Source: a bacterium
GTDB lineage: Bacteria > Patescibacteriota > Minisyncoccia > Moranbacterales > UBA9337
DNA: 40,462 bases
NCBI GenBank assembly: GCA_021159185.1
Contig: JAGGSH010000034.1
Coordinates: 1-40,462, forward strand
Direction of reading: 5' to 3'
In this document: positions 38,711-40,462 of the stretch, piece after piece
How the letters are laid out: each line of letters starts with the position of its first letter
Position numbering within the stretch: the first letter of the stretch is position 1
Translations under genes and position numbers: made by a program
The notes under the pieces: generated by a model
The model's input: the letters and a program-made list of their open reading frames with translations, nothing else
What the model was told of the DNA's origin: nothing
The model's database searches: none

Positions 38711-40462
38711 ATGGCCATGAAAAATAAAAAAATTATTATAAGTATTGTTCCGCTTACCGGAATTTCTTTGACGCGTGATCAGTTTTTTTATTATCTCTAC
38801 GATAAAAAAATATCAAACGGATCACTGGCTTCAATTCCTTTGGGCAGGAGAAAAATTGAAGGCGTGGTTATTGGCAACAAATCTGATTTTAAACGATTGG
38901 GAAATATTCAGCTCAAAAAAATCAATTCCGTGATTGAAGAAAATTTTTTAACTCCGGAACAATTAAAGCTGGCTGAACTTATTTCGGATTACTATATCAT
39001 TTCATTGGGAATAGTTTTGAAAAGTTTCATACCGAAAAGAACGCAGGCAAGAAGTAAGCAGAAAACAAAAAACAAAAAGCAAAAAGCAAAAAAAATCATT
39101 TTAACTAACGAGCAAAAAGAAGCAATAAAACAAATCGTAAAAAAAGCTACCCGCCTGCCGGACAAGCAGGCAAGCTGCAAGCTGCAAGCTGCAAGCTACT
39201 ATTTATATAGTTCCGCTTCTTCCAATAAAACCGAAATTTATATTGATACGATTTTAAAACTCAAGAAGCAAAATTTGAAATCCCAGTTTTTAATTTTGCT
39301 TCCTGAATTAATTCTTGTGTTTCAGATAATTGAAAGATTTAGCGCTTATTTTAAAGAAAATGAAATAGCGGTCTTGACCGGTAAAATTTCCAAAGGGAAC
39401 TTTTACCGGAATTGGCAGAAAATAAAAACGGGAAAAGCTAAAATTATCATTGGCACCCGCCAAGCTATTTTCGCCCCTTTTAAAAATCTGAAGCTGATTA
39501 TCGTTGACGAAGAACAGGATATTTCCTTCAAACAATGGGACAGAAGCCCTCGTTATGATGCCAGAAAATTAGCTGAAGAACTAGCTAAAATTCACCAAGT
39601 TAAAATAGTATTCGGATCAGCCACCCCCAGCATTGAATCATATTATAAAGCGCTGAACAAAAAATATAAATTATTAAAACTGCCTGGATTAAGAAGCGAG
39701 CCACAAGCCACAAGCCACAAGCCACAAGCTAAAATTGTGGATTTGCGAAAGGAGAAATGGATTAAAAATTATTCTCCCATCTCCAAGAAGCTGGAATCTG
39801 AAATCAAGTACGCTTTAAAACATAAACTTCAAACTATACTTTTTATCAATCGCCAAGGGATGAGCGCTTTTTCCGTTTGTCAAAATTGCAAGACGGTTTT
39901 GAAATGCCCGAAATGTGATCGGGCGCTGGTTTATCAAAATAGAGGCATCTATAGATGCCTCTATTGCAATTATAAATCGTCTATTTTTCCAAAATGCTCC
40001 AAATGCCAGGGGATGAATTTTAAAAATGTGGGAATCGGCACCCAAAAAGTTGAAGCGGAAATTAAAAAACTTTTTCCTTTCGCTAAAACAGCCAGGGTTG
40101 ATTCCGAAACAATGAAAAAAGCAAACGCTCATGAAAAACTTTTTGAAAAATTTTCCAAAAATAAAATAAGTATTTTAATAGGCACTCAAATGATTGCCAA
40201 AGGCTGGAATTTGCAAAATGTCGGTTTGGTTGGTATTATTGACGCTGACAGCTTGCTGAATATGCCCGATTTCAGAACCAATGAAAAAGCTTTTCAAAAT
40301 TTACTCCAAGTTATCGGAAAAACGGCGCGGCCAAAGAATAACGCGCGCGGAACAGCTATTATCCAGACTTGCGATCCGGAAAATTTTATTATAAAAACGG
40401 CGGCTGAAATGGATTTTGAAAAATTTTATAAAAAAGAAATTAAAGAAAGAAAAGTTTTAAAC
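38711..40462 (+). CDS. priA: PriA-like primosomal protein with degenerate helicase motifs, partial
   Basis: 584 codons run to the window edge without a stop. PriA restarts collapsed forks and loads DnaB. N-terminal 3'-binding domain (to about 110), helicase core, and eight zinc-site cysteines in four pairs (CQNC, CPKC, CLYC, CSKC, about 395-440). GTRQAIFAPF, GSATPSIES and IGTQMIAKGWNLQNVGLVGI are conserved. Key ATPase residues are not: Walker A GxxGxGKT reads SSASSNKT (167-174), DEEH reads DEEQ (266-269), and the motif VI GRAGR reads GKTAR. Lys173 survives. Three four-copy heptamer arrays lie in it. It is probably a loader without helicase power, as reported for Deinococcus PriA. The ATG at 38711 fits the leaderless promoter; one two codons later is possible. 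Confidence 0.9.
   Translation, partial: MAMKNKKIIISIVPLTGISLTRDQFFYYLYDKKISNGSLASIPLGRRKIEGVVIGNKSDFKRLGNIQLKKINSVIEENFLTPEQLKLAELISDYYIISLGIVLKSFIPKRTQARSKQKTKNKKQKAKKIILTNEQKEAIKQIVKKATRLPDKQASCKLQAASYYLYSSASSNKTEIYIDTILKLKKQNLKSQFLILLPELILVFQIIERFSAYFKENEIAVLTGKISKGNFYRNWQKIKTGKAKIIIGTRQAIFAPFKNLKLIIVDEEQDISFKQWDRSPRYDARKLAEELAKIHQVKIVFGSATPSIESYYKALNKKYKLLKLPGLRSEPQATSHKPQAKIVDLRKEKWIKNYSPISKKLESEIKYALKHKLQTILFINRQGMSAFSVCQNCKTVLKCPKCDRALVYQNRGIYRCLYCNYKSSIFPKCSKCQGMNFKNVGIGTQKVEAEIKKLFPFAKTARVDSETMKKANAHEKLFEKFSKNKISILIGTQMIAKGWNLQNVGLVGIIDADSLLNMPDFRTNEKAFQNLLQVIGKTARPKNNARGTAIIQTCDPENFIIKTAAEMDFEKFYKKEIKERKVLN
39062..39089. repeat. Heptamer array 1 in priA (4 x 7)
   Basis: AAAACAA twice, then AAAGCAA twice: 28 bases, translated as a lysine-rich linker between the 3'-binding domain and the helicase core. 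Confidence 0.75.
39170..39197. repeat. Heptamer array 2 in priA (4 x 7)
   Basis: Four exact copies of GCAAGCT, preceded by a GCCTGC...GCAGGC inverted repeat. The array ends about 15 nt before the degenerate Walker A codons. Confidence 0.9.
39700..39727. repeat. Heptamer array 3 in priA (4 x 7)
   Basis: Four exact copies of GCCACAA, translated as PQATSHKPQ after the KLPGLRSE segment. Confidence 0.9.

Noticed and set aside
39062-39727. CRISPR array
   Set aside because: Units are seven-base tandem repeats without spacers and are translated; no cas genes are present.
1-40462. TGA recoded as glycine, as in Gracilibacteria/Absconditabacteria
   Set aside because: TGA ends genes at 9263 and 11333 in tight ATGA overlaps, and no conserved gene needs an in-frame TGA.

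Overview
The window is AT-rich, gene-dense DNA using the standard code (TGA is a normal stop, for example in the ATGA overlaps at 9260 and 11330). Gene content, many shortened proteins (HrcA of 247 aa, short PriA), an ADP-forming acyl-CoA synthetase, probable leaderless promoters and many small palindromic and heptamer repeats suggest a Candidate Phyla Radiation / Patescibacteria genome, perhaps Parcubacteria-like. That placement is inference; no rRNA gene is present to settle it.

Layout. 1-11333: cell-surface glycan locus with a GT-C type membrane glycosyltransferase (minus strand, cut by the window edge), four GT4-like glycosyltransferases, a polyprenyl-phosphate sugar phosphotransferase, a Wzz-like chain-length protein, a WecG/TagA-family glycosyltransferase and a NUDIX hydrolase. 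The RNase P RNA gene (rnpB) sits inside it at 4634-5158 behind a strong sigma70-type promoter. 11330-14505: gltX and a secreted coiled-coil C39-like peptidase. 14668-18668 (minus): small zinc-ribbon membrane protein, iscU, iscS, a catalytically dead HtrA paralogue and a polytopic membrane protein. 18968-23797 (minus): clpB, active HtrA, a small membrane protein, ferredoxin. 24021-31255 (minus): a membrane-anchored protein, ftsX-ftsE, an unknown protein, recJ, a pseudo-receiver/zinc-ribbon protein, and the acyl-CoA synthetase. 31347-38616 (minus): heat-shock region dnaJ, two unknown genes, dnaK, hsp20, grpE, hrcA. 38711-end (plus): priA, cut by the window edge.

Regulation. CIRCE operators with one mismatch overlap the promoters of hrcA and dnaJ, but I see none before dnaK. 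An unannotated small RNA (about 76 nt, own promoter and terminator, anti-Shine-Dalgarno-like pyrimidine tract) is predicted on the plus strand between dnaK and hsp20. Several genes have a -10 box only 6-8 nt before the ATG, which indicates leaderless mRNAs. One terminator/hairpin/promoter cassette is present twice, after htrA and after clpB.

The most unusual layer is repeats that entered genes and stayed in frame: dRS3-like inverted repeats (source of VIPAQAGIQ-type peptides), four-copy heptamer arrays in gltX and priA, a 36-bp perfect palindrome in the GT-C gene, and a repeat-expanded P3 arm in RNase P RNA. Three proteins look like degraded enzymes kept as folds: the pseudo-HtrA, the pseudo-receiver, and a PriA with a broken Walker A motif.
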